Below are positions 61,749-64,000 of a stretch of 64,000 nt of DNA, one piece after another (the stretch's first letter is position 1; each line of letters opens with the position of its first letter). Origin of the DNA: Coriaria nepalensis (Eukaryota > Streptophyta > Magnoliopsida > Cucurbitales > Coriariaceae); contig CP114481.1 in the NCBI GenBank assembly GCA_027186245.1, forward strand, positions 24,521,501 through 24,585,500, given 5' to 3'. The notes below the pieces were generated by a model, which saw only the letters and a program-made list of their open reading frames with translations, was not told the origin of the DNA and made no database searches. Position numbers and translations under genes: made by a program.

Positions 61749-63853
61749 TTAATCTATTGAAGGCAACAATGCATTTGTTTAGCCTTAAAGTCTTGTCATT
61801 GAGTCTCATCCAGTCATTAAATCATTCTAAATTAAGTTGAACGAATTCTATTTTTGCCTTTCAAACATGATTTTCTTACATAACTTGCAATTAATTTATT
61901 GACGACAACAATGCATTAGTTTAACCTTAAAAAGTATATCATTCAGTCTTTTCATATCATTAAATTGTTTGAAAGTACTTCGAACCAATTCTATTTTTGC
62001 ATTTAAGACACGACTTTCGTGAATAACTTGTAATTGATCTATTGAAGGCAACTATGCATTTTTTTAGCCTAAAATTCATATTATTGCGTCTCTTTTAGTC
62101 ATTAAATCATTCTAAATCGCTTCGAACAAAAGTCGGCCTTTAAATATGACTTTCGTGCATAATTTGCAGTTAATCTATTGAAAGCAACAATGCATTTGTT
62201 TAGCCTTAAAGTCATGTCATTGAGTCTTATCCAGTCATTAAATCATTCTAAATTAAGTTGAACGAATTCTATTTTCGCCTTTCAAACATGATTTTCTTAC
62301 AGAACAGGCAATTAATTTATTGACGACAACAATGCATTATTTTAGCCTTAAAAAGTATATCATTCAGTCTTTTCACTTCATTAAATTGTTTGAAAGCACT
62401 TCGAACCAATTCTATTTTTGCATTTATGACACGACTTTCATGAATAACTTGTAATTGATCTATTGAAGGCAACTATGCATTTTTTTAGCCTAGAATTCAT
62501 ATTATTGCGTCTCTTTTAGTCATTAAATCATTCTAAATCGCTTCGAACGAAAGTCGGCCTTTAAACATGACTATCGTGCATAACTTGCAGTTAATCTATT
62601 GAAGGCAACAATGCATTTGTTTAGCCTTAAAGTCTTGTCATTGAGTCTCATCCAGTCATTAAATCATTCTAAATTAAGTTGAACGAATTCTATTTTCGCC
62701 TTTCAAACATGATTTTCTTACATAACTTGCAATTAATTTATTGACGACAACAATGCATTATTTTAACCTTAAAAAGTATATCATTCAGTCTTTTCATATC
62801 ATTAAATTGTTTGAAAGTACTTCGAACCAATTCTATTTTTGCATTTAAGACACGACTTTCGTGAATAACTTGTAATTGATCTATTGAAGGCAACTATGCA
62901 TTTTTTTAGCCTAAAATTCATATTATTGCGTCTCTTTTAGTCATTAAATCATTCTAAATCGCTTCGAACAAAAGTCGGCCTTTAAATATGACTTTCGTGC
63001 ATAATTTGCAGTTAATCTATTGAAAGCAACAATGCATTTGTTTAGCCTTAAAGTCATGTCATTGAGTCTTATCCAGTCATTAAATCATTCTAAATTAAGT
63101 TGAACGAATTCTATTTTCGCCTTTCAAACATGATTTTCTTACAGAACAGGCAATTAATTTATTGACGACAACAATGCATTATTTTAGCCTTAAAAAGTAT
63201 ATCATTCAGTCTTTTCACTTCATTAAATTGTTTGAAAGCACTTCGAACCAATTCTATTTTTGCATTTAAGACACGACTTTCATGAATAACTTGTAATTGA
63301 TCTATTGAAGGCAACTATGCATTTTTTTAGCCTAAAATTCATATTATTGCGTCTCTTTTAGTCGTTAAATCATTCTAAATCGCTTCGAACGAAATTCGGC
63401 CATTAAACATGACTTTCGTGCATAACTTGCAGTTAATCTATTGAAGGCAACAATGCATTTGTTTAGCCTTAAAGTCTTGTCATTGAGTCTCATCCAGTCA
63501 TTAAATCATTCTAAAGTAAGTTGAACGAATTCTATTTTCGCCTTTCAAACATGATTTTCTTACATAACTCGCAATTAATTTATTGACAACAACAATGCAT
63601 TATTTTAACCTTAAAAAGTATATCATTCAGTCTTTTCATATCATTAAATTGTTTGAAAGCACTTCGAACCAATTCTATTTTTGCATTTAAGACACGACTT
63701 TGATGAATAACTTGTAATTGATCTATTGAAGGCAACTATGCATTTTTTTAGCCTAAAATTCATATTATTGCGTCTCTGTTAGTCATTAAATCATTCTAAA
63801 TCGCTTCGAACGAAATTCGGCCTTTAAACATGACTTTCGTGCATAACTTGCAG
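61749..63853 (+). repeat. Units related to 57.1-58.0 kb and a last CTCGCAA unit
   Basis: Units 62,170-63,432 match 56,697-57,959 at 5,473 bp. The unit at 63,433 carries CTCGCAA and GACAACAACAATG. The unit at 61,749 has a private GCATTAGTTTAACC. C monomers near 62,123 and 62,965 have the AACAAAAG plus AAATATGAC haplotype. Confidence 0.83.
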
Positions 63854-64000
63854 TTAATCTATTGAAGGCAACAACGCATTTGTTTAGCCTTAAAGTCTTG
63901 TCATTGAGTCTCATCCAGTCAATAAATCATACTAAATTAATTCGAATGAATTTTATTTTCGCCCTTCAAACATGATTTTCTTACATAACATGCAATTAAT
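63854..64000 (+). repeat. Partial unit cut by the window edge, mosaic A monomer
   Basis: A complete A (63,854-63,995) and five bases of B are present. A begins as the common TCTTGTCATTGAGTCTCATCC type. From about 63,921 it continues CAATAAATCATACTAAATT with TTCGAATGAATTTT, the type of the 27.8 and 37.5 kb units. The satellite runs on past the edge. Confidence 0.88.

Larger units (their letters stand above)
1..64000 (+). repeat. Satellite DNA array of 421-bp trimeric units spanning the whole window
   Basis: The sequence repeats with a 421-bp period from end to end. Unit starts were followed through the window at 2, 423, 844, 1265, 18526, 29470, 37888, 47435 and 63854. Every interval checked is a whole multiple of 421 once seven 1-2 bp indels and one missing 136-bp monomer are counted. 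That gives 152 units plus a 147-bp partial unit at the right edge. All units are head to tail in one orientation, and no foreign sequence interrupts them. The composition of a representative unit is 125 G+C in 421 bp, about 30%. This is how eukaryotic centromeric, pericentromeric or heterochromatic satellites are organised. Which of these it is cannot be decided here, because neither array edge is in view. The plus strand is labelled arbitrarily as the unit direction. Confidence 0.98.

Noticed and set aside
1..64000. CRISPR array
   Set aside because: The repeats are contiguous 136-143 bp monomers with no short direct repeat separated by unique spacers, and no cas-like genes are present.
1..64000. 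Transposable element, retrovirus-like or integrated viral sequence
   Set aside because: The 421-bp register is kept throughout with only seven tiny indels and one missing monomer. No long terminal repeats, target-site duplications or coding domains were found.
1..64000. rRNA, tRNA or other structured RNA genes
   Set aside because: No stretch departs from the satellite, and no tRNA box A/B or rRNA-like segment was seen.
1..64000. Telomeric or simple-sequence repeats
   Set aside because: No TTAGG, TTAGGG or TTTAGGG runs occur. The longest homopolymers are T runs of about seven or eight in monomer C.
1..64000. Assignment to a named species or satellite family
   Set aside because: I do not recognise the monomer with confidence. 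Monomer length (about 140 bp) and A+T content are common to satellites of many insects, plants and other eukaryotes, so a name would be a guess. A search of repeat databases with the 421-bp unit would decide.

Overview
The entire 64 kb window is one uninterrupted tandem satellite DNA array. I find no protein-coding gene, RNA gene, transposable element, CRISPR array or any unique-sequence island. The basic unit is 421 bp and holds three related but diverged monomers in fixed order: A (142 bp), B (143 bp) and C (136 bp). A representative unit is about 30% G+C. Counting units from position 2 to 63,853 gives 152 consecutive head-to-tail units, all in the same orientation. 151 are full trimers and one (46,729-47,013) is an A-B dimer lacking C. 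The remaining length deviations are seven small indels: 1-bp deletions near 18,561, 19,980, 29,661, 30,081, 44,784 and 45,204, and a 2-bp insertion near 37,991. With these, the unit count and the coordinates agree exactly.

This organisation (diverged monomers fixed into a higher-order repeat, itself nested in larger repeats) is typical of eukaryotic centromeric, pericentromeric or other heterochromatic satellites. The species cannot be identified from the window. CpG is not depleted (six CpG in the 136-bp C monomer), so heavy long-term CpG methylation is unlikely.

Layout: 1-1,050 resembles 24.0-25.1 kb. 1,051-6,102 and 6,103-11,154 are a nearly perfect 5,052-bp (12-unit) tandem duplication, followed by a more mosaic relative up to about 16.2 kb. 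16.2-17.8 kb is an 842-bp (2-unit) duplication. 18.9-22.8 kb holds two copies of a 3-unit block 6 units apart. 23-25.6 kb and 31.2-34.5 kb are rich in a subfamily marked by ACAGAACAGG at the end of A. 25.6-29.1 kb carries a 1,263-bp (3-unit) repeat, and its first 2.7 kb recur at 35.3-38.0 kb. 38-46.7 kb is a mosaic of units also found at 18.9-22.8 kb. 46.7-47.3 kb holds the dimer anomaly. 48.3-51.6 kb is a second 1,263-bp repeat. 52-64 kb is a mosaic in which a third 1,263-bp cassette recurs at 54.2, 58.0 and 60.5 kb. All spacings measured between marker variants are whole multiples of 421 bp after correction for the listed indels, as expected from unequal exchange or gene conversion in register.

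The most interesting signal is a 17-bp motif in monomer C. On the minus strand it matches 13 of 17 positions of the mammalian CENP-B box, including 7 of 9 core positions. It lies in the most CpG-rich part of the unit, and some subfamilies carry a change that destroys its TTCG half. Any link to a centromere protein is inference.
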